The notes under the pieces were generated by a model. That model was not told the origin of the DNA. It did no database searches and saw only the letters and a list, made by a program, of their open reading frames with translations. Made by a program: the position numbers and the translations under genes. A stretch of 62,017 nucleotides of DNA, from contig JAPLFJ010000058.1 in the NCBI GenBank assembly GCA_026390735.1, forward strand, positions 1 through 62,017. Direction: 5' to 3'. This document shows, one piece after another, positions 9,292 through 17,496 of the stretch. Each line of letters starts with the position of its first letter. Position 1 is the first letter of the stretch. Source of the DNA: Ignavibacteriota bacterium (GTDB lineage: Bacteria > Bacteroidota > Ignavibacteria > Tepidaquicellales > Tepidaquicellaceae).

Positions 9292-9941
9292 ATAACGTAG
9301 AAAAGCTTATTGCACGGCATTGTCCAAAAGGTATTAAGTTTTGTGAATTGAGAGATATTGGTGATTTTTATGGTGGGCTTACTGGAAAAAGTAAAAAAGA
9401 CTTTCAAGGTGGAAATGCAAAATATGTAACGTATATGAATGTCTTTACTAACATTGCTGTAAACACGGATATTAACATTTTTGTCAAAATTGGCAAAAAG
9501 GAAACTCAAAATAGAGTTGAATATGGGGATGTGTTATTTACAGGTTCGTCAGAAACACCTAATGAATGTGGCATGTCTTCTGTTGTAACAGAAAAACTTA
9601 CTGAGTCTCTATATTTAAATAGCTTTTGCTTTGGTTTTAGGTTACGTGATAAAGAGCTAATGTTGCCGGATTTTTTAAAATATCTTTTTAGAGATGATAA
9701 TATAAGGAAGCAAATTGGTAAAACTGCAATGGGTGTAACAAGGTTTAATGTTTCAAAAAAACGATTTGCAAAAGTTATAATTCCTATTCCACCGATTCCT
9801 ATACAACAAGAGATTGCAAATATACTCGATAAGTTTACAAGGCTGGAGGCGGAACTGGAGGCGGAACTGGAGGCACGCAGGAAACAATACAAGTATTATA
9901 GAGGGAAACTTTTAGATTTTAAAAATGTAAATAATGGATAA
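9288..9941 (+). CDS. hsdS: Type I restriction-modification system, half-length S subunit
   Basis: At 217 residues this is about half the usual HsdS length. It has one target recognition domain (about residues 15-175) followed by one conserved helical spacer (about 176-210). Two such polypeptides would have to pair to bind a two-part site, giving a palindromic bipartite target. The spacer helix contains a tandem LEAE repeat encoded by 12-bp DNA repeats at 9843-9878. In EcoR124-type systems, changes in the number of such repeats alter the spacing of the recognised site. The gene overlaps hsdM by 4 bp and hsdR by 8 bp. No second hsdS gene is present in the window. Confidence 0.88.
   Translation: MNNVEKLIARHCPKGIKFCELRDIGDFYGGLTGKSKKDFQGGNAKYVTYMNVFTNIAVNTDINIFVKIGKKETQNRVEYGDVLFTGSSETPNECGMSSVVTEKLTESLYLNSFCFGFRLRDKELMLPDFLKYLFRDDNIRKQIGKTAMGVTRFNVSKKRFAKVIIPIPPIPIQQEIANILDKFTRLEAELEAELEARRKQYKYYRGKLLDFKNVNNG
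9843..9878 (+). repeat. 12-bp tandem repeat in the hsdS spacer
   Basis: The unit CTGGAGGCGGAA occurs twice exactly (9843-9854, 9855-9866), with a third degenerate copy (9867-9878). It is in frame and encodes Leu-Glu-Ala-Glu. It is GC-rich against an AT-rich background and is positioned where slipped-strand changes would lengthen or shorten the helix that sets DNA-site spacing. Confidence 0.85.
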
Positions 9942-12900
9942 ATATAACGTAGTCGCAGAAAACCCTGAAAGCACAGTGGTAGCCGAATATCAATCACCCT
10001 TTCATCGCGAAATAAATTACCAATCTGAAGCTGAGCTCGAAAAAGCATTTATTGAACAACTTCAAACGCAGGCATACGAGTATTTGGCTTTTACAACTGA
10101 ACAGGAATTAATTGCTAACTTGCGCCAACAATTGGGTATTCTGAATGATTATCAATTTTCTGATGCTGAATGGGAACAGTTTTTCAAAAACAAAATAGCA
10201 AATCAAAATAGTGGAATAGAGGAAAAAACAAGCTTCATACAGGAAGATCATATACAACTTTTAACCCGTGATGATGGATCAGTAAAAAATATCTATCTCA
10301 TTGATAAGAAAAACATCCACAACAACCGTTTGCAGGTAATTAATCAATATGTAGTTGATAACGGACAACGCATAAACCGCTATGATGTTACAATGCTGGT
10401 TAACGGTTTACCACTTGTGCATGTAGAACTCAAAAAACGAGGTGTAGATATTAAGGAAGCATTTAACCAAATCAATCGATATAATCGTGAATCGTTTTGG
10501 GCTGGCTGCGGGTTGTTTGAATATGTACAACTATTTGTGATTACAAACGGTACTTACACCAAATACTATAGTAATACTACACGTTTTACACATATCAAAG
10601 AAATAGGCAATAATATTGTTCGAAAAGGAAAACGAACAAGTAACAGTTTTGAATTTACTTCTTGGTGGGCTGATGCCAACAATCTCCCTATTATCGATTT
10701 GATGGATTTTGGTCGTACATTTTTTGCTAAACATACACTTCTTAATTTACTTATAAAGTATTGTGTTTATACTTCTGACAAAATGCTGCTTGCTATGCGC
10801 CCATATCAAATTGTCGCTACTGAGAAAATTTTGGGACAGATTAATGTTTCAAATAATTATAAGACTTATGGCACAATCAAAGGTGGGGGATATATCTGGC
10901 ATACCACTGGTAGTGGTAAAACTCTAACTTCATTTAAAACGGCACAATTGGCAAGCAAGCTATCATTTATTGATAAAGTGATGTTTGTAGTTGATAGAAA
11001 AGACCTTGACTACCAAACCATGAAGGAATACGACAAGTTCGAGAAAGGAGCGGCAAACAGCAATACAAACACCGCCATTCTTAAAAAGCAACTTGAAGAC
11101 ACGAAAGCAAACATTATCATTACCACCATTCAGAAATTATCTGTTCTTATTAAGAAATACAAAAATCATTCTTCTTATAATCAGCATATCGTAATAATTT
11201 TCGATGAGTGCCACCGCTCTCAGTTTGGTGATATGCACACTGCAATTACAAAGACTTTTAAAAAATATCACCTCTTTGGATTTACAGGAACACCAATTTT
11301 TGCTGTCAACTCAAGCAGCAACAGCCGAGCTGATTTGAGAACTACAGAGCAAGCTTTTGGCACTAAGTTACACACTTATACAATTGTCGATGCCATTACA
11401 GATAAAAATGTACTTCCGTTCCGAATTGACTATATAAGTACCATGAAAGAACAGGAAAATATACAAGACGAGAAAGTATGGAACATCGACAGGGAAAAAG
11501 CATTAGCCGCACCTGAGCGAATCGGTAACATTGTGAATTATATACGCGAGCATTTTGACCAAAAGACAAAACGTAATAGTTTCTATCAAATAAAAGATCG
11601 ACGATTGGCAGGGTTTAATTCTATATTTGCCGTTACATCTATTGATGTTGCTAAAAAGTATTATGCTGAGTTTCAAAAACAAATGAATGGATTGCCGAGC
11701 GATAGGCAACTGAAAATAGCTACTATTTATAGTTTTGGAGTAAATGAAGATGACCCGGAAATAGATGGAATTATCGAAGATGAAAACCTCGAAGATACAA
11801 GCAAATTAGACAAAAGTTCACGAGATTTTCTGGATGCAGCTATAAAAGATTATAATAAAATATTCAAAACCAATTTTGATACTTCGAGCGATAAATTTCA
11901 AAACTATTATAAAGATATATCGCAAAGAGTTAAAGACCGTGAAATAGATTTACTTATTGTGGTGAATATGTTTTTAACAGGCTTTGATGCAACTACTTTA
12001 AATACTCTTTGGGTAGATAAAAACTTGCGTTTGCATGGTCTATTGCAAGCCTATTCACGTACTAATCGTATTCTCAATAGTGTTAAAACTTTTGGAAATA
12101 TCGTTTGCTTCCGAAATTTAGAAAAAGCAACAAACGAGAGTATTGCACTCTTTGGAGATAAGGAAGCTTGTGGAATTGTTTTATTGAAAACCTTTGATGA
12201 ATATTATAATGGGTATAAAAATGGCGATAAAGATGTAAGAGGATATGCAAGCTTGGTAACTGAATTACTTGAGAAATATACAGTTGGAACGCAGATTATT
12301 GGAGAACAGAATCAGAAAAACTTTATCAGATTATATGGTTCTATACTGAAGGCAAAAAACATTCTTTCAGCATTCGACGAATTTGCAGGAAATGAGATTT
12401 TATCTGAACGCGATGTACAGGATTACCATAGTATGTATATCAACCTTTATAATGAATTTCGTGGTAAGAGTAAAGGAGACAATGAAAATGTAAATGATGA
12501 TATTGTCTTTGAAATGGAGTTAATTAAGCAAGTTGAAATTAATATTGATTTTATTCTAGCATTAATTAAGAAATTCCACGAAGGTCATTTAAAAGACAAG
12601 GAAATAGTTATAAGCATTAACAAAGCAATTGATTCCAGCGTTGAACTTCGTAACAAAAAAGAACTTATAGAACAATTTATTGATTCACTTACACCTTCAA
12701 CAAATGTTGATGACGATTGGCACTCCTTTGTTGATGTTAAAAAGTTAGAAGAGTTAGACAGTATTATTACGGTTGAAAAGTTAGACAAAGATGAAACATA
12801 CAAATTTATCAACAACGCTTTTCGTGATGGTTTTGTTCAACAAACAGGAACTGCTATTGCAAAAGTCTTGCCAGCGGTATCACGATTTAAACCCACTGGT

Positions 12901-12996
12901 GACCGTTCCAAGATAAGAGAAACAGTATTAGAGAAACTCATTGCATTTTTCAATAAGTTCTGGGATATATCTGGGGGAAGATTTTCAAAAGAATAG
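9934..12996 (+). CDS. hsdR: Type I restriction-modification system, R subunit
   Basis: A 1020-residue restriction and translocation subunit. The N-terminal PD-(D/E)XK nuclease has Asp151 and Glu165-x-Lys167 (in VELKK). The SF2 motor follows, with Walker A TGSGKT at 325-330, DECH at 424-427 and TGTP at 451-454; the second RecA domain includes the FLTGFDA and QAYSRTNR motifs. The C-terminal helical part (about 850-1020) binds the methylase core. It translocates DNA and cuts it after collision. Length and motifs indicate a functional enzyme. It begins inside the last codons of hsdS, so the three subunits form a tight operon. Confidence 0.95.
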   Translation: MDKYNVVAENPESTVVAEYQSPFHREINYQSEAELEKAFIEQLQTQAYEYLAFTTEQELIANLRQQLGILNDYQFSDAEWEQFFKNKIANQNSGIEEKTSFIQEDHIQLLTRDDGSVKNIYLIDKKNIHNNRLQVINQYVVDNGQRINRYDVTMLVNGLPLVHVELKKRGVDIKEAFNQINRYNRESFWAGCGLFEYVQLFVITNGTYTKYYSNTTRFTHIKEIGNNIVRKGKRTSNSFEFTSWWADANNLPIIDLMDFGRTFFAKHTLLNLLIKYCVYTSDKMLLAMRPYQIVATEKILGQINVSNNYKTYGTIKGGGYIWHTTGSGKTLTSFKTAQLASKLSFIDKVMFVVDRKDLDYQTMKEYDKFEKGAANSNTNTAILKKQLEDTKANIIITTIQKLSVLIKKYKNHSSYNQHIVIIFDECHRSQFGDMHTAITKTFKKYHLFGFTGTPIFAVNSSSNSRADLRTTEQAFGTKLHTYTIVDAITDKNVLPFRIDYISTMKEQENIQDEKVWNIDREKALAAPERIGNIVNYIREHFDQKTKRNSFYQIKDRRLAGFNSIFAVTSIDVAKKYYAEFQKQMNGLPSDRQLKIATIYSFGVNEDDPEIDGIIEDENLEDTSKLDKSSRDFLDAAIKDYNKIFKTNFDTSSDKFQNYYKDISQRVKDREIDLLIVVNMFLTGFDATTLNTLWVDKNLRLHGLLQAYSRTNRILNSVKTFGNIVCFRNLEKATNESIALFGDKEACGIVLLKTFDEYYNGYKNGDKDVRGYASLVTELLEKYTVGTQIIGEQNQKNFIRLYGSILKAKNILSAFDEFAGNEILSERDVQDYHSMYINLYNEFRGKSKGDNENVNDDIVFEMELIKQVEINIDFILALIKKFHEGHLKDKEIVISINKAIDSSVELRNKKELIEQFIDSLTPSTNVDDDWHSFVDVKKLEELDSIITVEKLDKDETYKFINNAFRDGFVQQTGTAIAKVLPAVSRFKPTGDRSKIRETVLEKLIAFFNKFWDISGGRFSKE

Positions 12997-13056
12997 AAAC
13001 GTATTTGAGAGAAAAAAAGGATTTGTTTGGTTTATAATGGTCAATTATTTAGTTGT

Positions 13057-13203
13057 TTAATATTTAACGACTCCCCAAAAGTAGTCGGTGCCAGCACCAA
13101 AAGGGTTAAAGAACTTAGCAACTATATTTTGTTTCTCCATATCAGCACCAAGATGATACTGAGCCTGTGCCTTGGCCAAAATAGCATTCGTAAATAGCTT
13201 CAT
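13057..13203 (-). pseudogene. Truncated DUF2958 gene, copy 1 (48 aa)
   Basis: The reading frame starts MKLFTNAILAKAQAQYHLGA and continues to FFNPFGAGTDYFWGVV, then stops. The start and the FFNPxGAGT segment are typical of DUF2958 proteins, which are normally about 100 residues. The central part seems shortened and the C-terminal half is missing. The same start region occurs at 13953-14033, and both lie in a duplicated block that includes the upstream leader. I therefore regard it as a decayed copy, although a short expressed peptide cannot be excluded. Confidence 0.6.
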
Positions 13204-13288
13204 TTATGTTAAGTGTTAAATTTATAAAATGGTTAGTTTAAATGGACTGTTTTATTTAATCCGTTTTGAAATGGTACTATGGGGAGCC
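13145..13288. repeat. 144-bp imperfect direct repeat, copy 1 (partner 13975-14118)
   Basis: The block covers the first about 20 codons of a DUF2958 frame plus about 85 bp of its upstream leader. It matches 13975-14118 along its full length with scattered substitutions and essentially no gaps. Both copies end at the same sequence (TACTATGG-GAGCC). Conservation of the leader suggests that the repeat carries a promoter or RNA element used on the minus strand. Copy 2 is at 13975-14118. Confidence 0.8.
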
Positions 13289-13380
13289 CTAATCAAGACA
13301 ATAATTAGTTATCAGACATAAAGATTATGACTAAAATATTGTTGATGTTAATGTTAAGATCAAAGAAAAATAAAAATATA

Positions 13381-13812
13381 TTAGAAACAATTTTTTAGAA
13401 ATTTAGCCTTCAGGATATATTCTAATTTAGTATATCTAAGTCCCTGAAAAGACATTCCATTGTTATTATTAATTGGCCCTATTCGTTTTGGTACATCAAA
13501 TTTTATTACATAACGAGCTTTGTTAAATTCAAATTTTATTTGTGTGATTTTGGCATAATGTGTTATCGCAGATACTGGACTTGTTCGGTAACAAACTATA
13601 TATTTTAATTTTTTAATAGAATTTTCAGAGAATCTTTCTGCGTACCATTCGTTTTTATTTATAAAAACTTCATTAAATCCATCATTATGTGCTGGGAAAA
13701 CTATAGTATCATATTCCTCCCGTTTTTTTAACTTTTGGACAATTTTTCTTTCTAATTTTCTGTTTTCCTTCATAAACTCCTTATGTTCTTGGAGTAAATC
13801 ATTTTTTCCCAT
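13381..13812 (-). CDS. Hypothetical protein (143 aa) with a predicted coiled-coil start
   Basis: A basic, soluble protein. Residues 1-30 form a charged helix (EHKEFMKENRKLERKI). The core contains PAHNDGFNEVF and YRTSPVSAITHYAKI segments, with a central beta-rich part ending near MSFQGLRYTKLEYILKA. I have seen similar PVSAITHYA-type proteins beside mobile and restriction genes but cannot name a family with certainty. It lies between the two DUF2958 repeat blocks, separate from the type I operon, on the opposite strand. Confidence 0.55.
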   Translation of the reverse strand: MGKNDLLQEHKEFMKENRKLERKIVQKLKKREEYDTIVFPAHNDGFNEVFINKNEWYAERFSENSIKKLKYIVCYRTSPVSAITHYAKITQIKFEFNKARYVIKFDVPKRIGPINNNNGMSFQGLRYTKLEYILKAKFLKNCF

Positions 13813-13952
13813 ATTTCAATAATATATTTACATAAAAACCTTTTCTAAGGGTATCTTGCTTTGTTTAAAATTATTACTTCTGATTTTTTGTATTTAAATA
13901 CTTTCTTAATTTATTAAATAATCTATAAACTTGAAAGTTATATTTAAATTAT

Positions 13953-14033
13953 TTAGCTAAAATTTTCCCTATCAGAGCCAAGATGATACTGAGCCTGTGC
14001 CTTGGCTTCGATTTCTTTTGTAAATAACTTCAT
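13953..14033 (-). pseudogene. Truncated DUF2958 gene, copy 2 (26 aa)
   Basis: Only the first about 22 codons match DUF2958 (MKLFTKEIEAKAQAQYHLGS). The frame then meets unrelated sequence and stops after 26 residues. It sits in the second copy of the 144-bp duplicated block (13975-14118). Its N-terminus is closer to the family consensus (LFTKEIE) than copy 1, so it looks like a remnant created when the downstream coding part was lost. Confidence 0.6.
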
Positions 14034-14118
14034 TTTTGTTAAGTGTTAAATTTATAAAGTGGTTAGTGAAAACGGACCATCTTAAATACTCCGTTTTGAA
14101 ATAGTACTATGGAGAGCC
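13975..14118. repeat. 144-bp imperfect direct repeat, copy 2 (partner 13145-13288)
   Basis: Second copy of the DUF2958 start-plus-leader block. The distance between the copies is about 830 bp, and the 143-residue gene at 13381 lies between them. Recombination between the copies could delete that gene. Confidence 0.8.
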
Positions 14119-14197
14119 GGGGACTCGTTCGAAAATAGTTTAAAATGTTGTAAAACTGGCTTTCGGCTATTCGGTGTAAAAATTTTACTATTATTAA

Positions 14198-14232
14198 AAA
14201 GACGGCATTTTGTGGATGAATGCCGCCTTCTT
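14198..14232 (-). terminator. Rho-independent terminator of the ubiquitin-like operon
   Basis: An 11-bp stem with one mismatch (AAGACGGCATT against AATGCCGCCTT) is followed, in the minus direction, by a run of five T. It lies just past the last gene of the minus-strand cassette that starts near 17996. Confidence 0.75.
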
Positions 14233-14254
14233 GAGTTACTTCCTTTTGCCCAAT

Positions 14255-14452
14255 CTATCGATTATTAATACTTGAATCAGAAAGATTGCTATTTTCTTTA
14301 CTATTTCCAGTGGTACGCGTGGCGGAATTGTCATCTAGTAAAATCCTTTCTTCTGTTTTAGTTTCGTAAATATTTCTCATAGACTTTAGAACTTCTATCC
14401 CTAAGGTAAACATCAGCAGAACATTTTCTTTACTTAAAAGTGGTTTCTTCAT
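14255..14452 (-). CDS. Small hypothetical protein (65 aa) at the end of the ubiquitin-like operon
   Basis: The last gene before the terminator at 14198-14232, about 50 bp downstream of the JAB peptidase gene. It has a hydrophobic helix around residues 10-25 and a polar, serine/asparagine-rich, low-complexity tail. No family recognised. Its position makes it a candidate component or substrate of the conjugation cassette, but that is inference from context only. It could also be an independent small protein. Confidence 0.5.
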   Translation of the reverse strand: MKKPLLSKENVLLMFTLGIEVLKSMRNIYETKTEERILLDDNSATRTTGNSKENSNLSDSSINNR

Positions 14453-14501
14453 AATCGTGTATGGTTAATAGTTTTGGAGGTATAATATACATATGTAAGA
14501 A

Positions 14502-15386
14502 TCAGAATGGTTCATCTATACCGCTCGTCATAGGATATGGACTGTGAAACATAACATCTTCAATTTGGTCAAGACGATAGTTAACATTCTGAAGATTCTC
14601 TTCGACATCGCCGAGTAAATGGCCCCTCATTAATTCATAATCAAATGTCTCTTCAGGGAATAACTTCTCAGATTTGAACGGAGTTGAATTATCGAATATA
14701 TCTTTGTCTGTTCTCCATTCATCTAACTTAAAAGAATCCTTTCTCTTCTTATCTCTTGAGAACGAGGACAATAGAAAATCTTCCCTTTCAATATTTGATA
14801 TATCTACTTCGTCGATGTTATTATCAACAAAGACTTCACATGGTACTTGTATTAAGTAGTCATTATGATTTATGTTGAAAATCCCAGCCACAAAACCTCC
14901 TTCACGGGTGAATAATAACGACAGTTCAAAATTCTGATTAATATATTTATTATCTGTTCCACTAAATGAGTTCATACCATCAGGGTGGCGATGTATAACA
15001 CAATTAGCTTTATAATCGTCTGGAAGGTACTCTATGCTTGTATGAGCTACTTTCTGCTTCGGTATGTAGAACTCTTCATCTAAGATTAAAACATCGTTAA
15101 CTCGTTCTTTGATGTTCGTTACTAAGGAGAACTCATCACCTCTCAACTTATCCGAGATTTGATTACAAACAAGTAACAGCTTGAGAGGCAAAACTACATC
15201 TACTTTCGTTAACAGTTTAATACCGGATTCCCACGCTTCATTCTTTGATTCTTTTACATCGAGCTTTGTAGACTTGTTACTTTTTTTCCTGTCTTTGTGA
15301 TTATTCACTTTTGCTTCGTTTTCTTTAACATTCTTAATCTTCTCATCAGTGTTAATGTCCTTTAGGTTGATTGCTTGATTTTCCAT
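14502..15386 (-). CDS. JAB/JAMM-fold metallopeptidase of a ubiquitin-like cassette
   Basis: A 294-residue protein with a lysine-rich, probably disordered start (residues 15-50). The peptidase domain carries the zinc signature H132-x-H134-P followed by S142-x-x-D145, with Glu85 a candidate for the upstream acid. Prokaryotic JAB enzymes in ubiquitin-like clusters trim the modifier or remove it from targets. The last 80 residues form a charged extension ending in GIDEPF. It lies 36 bp downstream of the E1-like gene on the same transcript. All zinc ligands expected for an active enzyme are visible. Confidence 0.8.
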   Translation of the reverse strand: MENQAINLKDINTDEKIKNVKENEAKVNNHKDRKKSNKSTKLDVKESKNEAWESGIKLLTKVDVVLPLKLLLVCNQISDKLRGDEFSLVTNIKERVNDVLILDEEFYIPKQKVAHTSIEYLPDDYKANCVIHRHPDGMNSFSGTDNKYINQNFELSLLFTREGGFVAGIFNINHNDYLIQVPCEVFVDNNIDEVDISNIEREDFLLSSFSRDKKRKDSFKLDEWRTDKDIFDNSTPFKSEKLFPEETFDYELMRGHLLGDVEENLQNVNYRLDQIEDVMFHSPYPMTSGIDEPF

Positions 15387-15422
15387 TTCAATTAAATTTA
15401 GTTTATGAATAAATGTTTTAGG

Positions 15423-16097
15423 TCACATCTTCACTTTGTTATATTCTTCCATTGTTGTTAGTATCTTCTTGACGTTAAAGTGTACCGTCTTTGATTGTTT
15501 TTTCCGTTTAAGAATCATTTCTATTATGGCTATTGAAGCTAGTATAGATGGAGTACCAAAGAACGAAGGTGTTATAGAATATGAACTTGGATCTTCACCC
15601 CATAAACCCGAATCAAAATTGTTTATGGAGACAGTACCTTCATATCCATCATAACCTAATTTTACGTATTGAGGTATATTACCGCTTGTATCGTTAACGA
15701 ACTGAGCTATTGCATTACGAAGGATTAACTTATCAGTGCAATCGAATATATGATCTACATTCTGATATTTCTTTAAGTGCTCGATTGTAAATAACTCATT
15801 GTTTGTTAAGACGATTGTATCTTTCCTTCGCTCAGAGATAAGTTCTTTCACGGCTGTACATTTATATTGCCCCACCTGCGATAATTTAAATAACGTTCGA
15901 TTTAGGTTTGAATTCTCAATCCTATCATCGTCAAATAGAATCAGATTGCCAACTCCCAACAACGAGAGATTTATTCCGCACCATGATCCTATTCCGCCAA
16001 GGCCTACAATTAAAACAGTAGTGTTGGAGTAATCACCTATAAGATTCTTTTGTCTGTTGTTTATTTCTTCAGTTGAAGATATTACGCCGTCTTCCAT
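15423..16097 (-). CDS. Minimal E1-like/ThiF adenylating enzyme
   Basis: A 224-residue Rossmann-fold protein of the ThiF/MoeB/E1 superfamily. The nucleotide loop is GLGGIG (32-37). It is followed by an acidic strand end (FDDDRIE, 55-61), NLNR with Arg67, Lys79 near QYK, and DCTDK at 119-123. Such enzymes adenylate the C-terminus of a ubiquitin-like protein. It is shorter than typical MoeB (about 250), has no CxxC zinc pair and no cysteine in the C-terminal crossover region; the only cysteines are 40, 80 and 120. The start overlaps the E2-like gene by 16 bp, so the two are translationally coupled. Confidence 0.85.
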   Translation of the reverse strand: MEDGVISSTEEINNRQKNLIGDYSNTTVLIVGLGGIGSWCGINLSLLGVGNLILFDDDRIENSNLNRTLFKLSQVGQYKCTAVKELISERRKDTIVLTNNELFTIEHLKKYQNVDHIFDCTDKLILRNAIAQFVNDTSGNIPQYVKLGYDGYEGTVSINNFDSGLWGEDPSSYSITPSFFGTPSILASIAIIEMILKRKKQSKTVHFNVKKILTTMEEYNKVKM

Positions 16098-16882
16098 ATC
16101 TGATCATCCTTTCGTTTTGTGAATTCAATAGTGGGGGTATAATAAGTAGATTCAATATGAAATCGTTCGTAGGTAGATGATATTTCATTGAGAAGTTCAA
16201 GAAGTAAATCTGGATTTTCTAAAGGAATACTTCTTCCTTCTAACGATCCGGTACAACAGCTACCTAGCCCGCTATGATCCACATTCGGATGTTGGCCATC
16301 GGACGATAACTGTATTGAGCCATATCCAATTTTTGAATGTAAGATATTCAAGAAAATACATTTTAAGTAACAAATCGGAGAAGCGTATTCCTGAACATAA
16401 CCTTTTTCAGAGAACCCCTCTGTAACCTCTAACATTGGACTGTAGAACTTACATAGATTAACAGAATTCTGCTTCATTACTAGAAACCAACCTGCTGAAG
16501 ATACTTTCCTTACTATATCGATTAAACTCTGTCCAACCAGGTTTCTACGATAGAGTTCGTTTATTTTGGCAAGCTCGTTTACGTATAAATCATTTAGCTT
16601 CTCTGTTACTTCCTTCAACTGGTCTTTGTATACGGTTCTGAGTTGTTTGATACTGTTGATTACCTCTATCTCGCTTTCAAGTACTACTTCACGAATAGTT
16701 ACTTTTTCCTGCTTCGAACTCATTAACTTATCCGTAAACTCTTTCATCTTGATTTCTTTGTTTAGGACTTTACGTAATGAGTCTTCTGGAATTATACTGC
16801 TTAGGTCTTCATCATTTTCCCCCATTCTTCTAAAGAAATTGCTATCCAATGGAGGCTGAATTGATTTTATTACTTCGTTCAT
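16082..16882 (-). CDS. E2-like ubiquitin-conjugating fold protein
   Basis: A 266-residue protein. Residues 40-115 form a long charged helical or coiled-coil region. The C-terminal part (about 128-255) has the order of an E2/UBC fold: a strand pair, a cysteine-containing helix region, then HPN (198-200) followed by a candidate catalytic cysteine pair at 209-210 (SCCTG) and a long helix (LLLELLNEI). The HPN-to-Cys spacing of about nine residues agrees with E2 enzymes. It resembles the prokaryotic E2 families linked with ThiF and JAB genes, such as those of PRTRC-type cassettes. It overlaps the E1-like gene downstream. Confidence 0.75.
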   Translation of the reverse strand: MNEVIKSIQPPLDSNFFRRMGENDEDLSSIIPEDSLRKVLNKEIKMKEFTDKLMSSKQEKVTIREVVLESEIEVINSIKQLRTVYKDQLKEVTEKLNDLYVNELAKINELYRRNLVGQSLIDIVRKVSSAGWFLVMKQNSVNLCKFYSPMLEVTEGFSEKGYVQEYASPICYLKCIFLNILHSKIGYGSIQLSSDGQHPNVDHSGLGSCCTGSLEGRSIPLENPDLLLELLNEISSTYERFHIESTYYTPTIEFTKRKDDQIWKTA

Positions 16883-16965
16883 AGAATAATTTGTTTGTTT
16901 AAAATAGTTTATTGTTTATAAATTTAAAAACAGGTTATTACCAATATCTAATTACTTAGAAAGAA

Positions 16966-16997
16966 GGAATGCCGTGCTCAGGCGGCATCCCTTTTTT
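16966..16997. terminator. Intergenic hairpin between the ubiquitin-like and E2-like genes
   Basis: A nine-pair stem with one mismatch (GGAATGCCG / CGGCATCCC) has a strong T6 run on the plus side and a weaker TTCTTTCT tract on the minus side. Genes here run on the minus strand, so it probably causes partial termination or stabilises the upstream RNA. This would make more modifier than conjugating enzymes. Its ATGCCG core is shared with the terminator at 14198. Confidence 0.55.
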
Positions 16998-17166
16998 GTG
17001 TTACGTTGGAGTTTATGATTTAACGTTTAATTGAAACATTGACCTATAAACGATGTTAATAATACTATGAAGTAAATCAATAAACTAATTTATTGGATGG
17101 AAGGATGTTCTTCTTTTATAGTTAGTAATTAATATTAGGGTAAATCAAATTGAAAGCAGGACTAGT

Positions 17167-17421
17167 CTAGGCTGCCACGTTGAATCTCACCAGTGATAAG
17201 TCCCCTGTGAAATTACCGTTCTCAATATCAGATGGTGAAAGTGTGTTCTGATTTGAGTCCAGCACGTCAAATTTACTGATGTCATTCTGCTTTGCACAGT
17301 CTTTCAGCTTCTGCACTAACCCTTGTCCCTGAAGGCCGGTTATATTGTATTGGTTTCCGTTACAATGAACGAATCTTTCTTCTGTTGTGGTAGTATTATT
17401 ACCAGTTGTGTTCCAAGCCAT
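17167..17421 (-). CDS. Candidate ubiquitin-like (beta-grasp) modifier ending in Ala-Ala
   Basis: An 84-residue protein. After a polar threonine-rich start (1-15), the order is strand (RFVHCNG), strand (QYNITG), helix (QGLVQKLKDCAKQN), then strands FDVLDS and LSLVRFNV. This matches the beta-beta-alpha-beta-beta order of beta-grasp modifiers, with the chain ending soon after the last strand. It lies upstream of E2-, E1- and JAB-like genes, which supports the assignment. It ends Val-Ala-Ala instead of Gly-Gly. Alternatives are a mature Ala-Ala modifier or a non-conjugated partner. The fold is inferred from pattern and context. Confidence 0.65.
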   Translation of the reverse strand: MAWNTTGNNTTTTEERFVHCNGNQYNITGLQGQGLVQKLKDCAKQNDISKFDVLDSNQNTLSPSDIENGNFTGDLSLVRFNVAA

Positions 17422-17496
17422 TTTGTGTATCCTTTCTTTTTGTTTTAGGTTGTTAATTATAAAATGGTTTTTGTTAAATCTTGTTGCTGTAACTTT

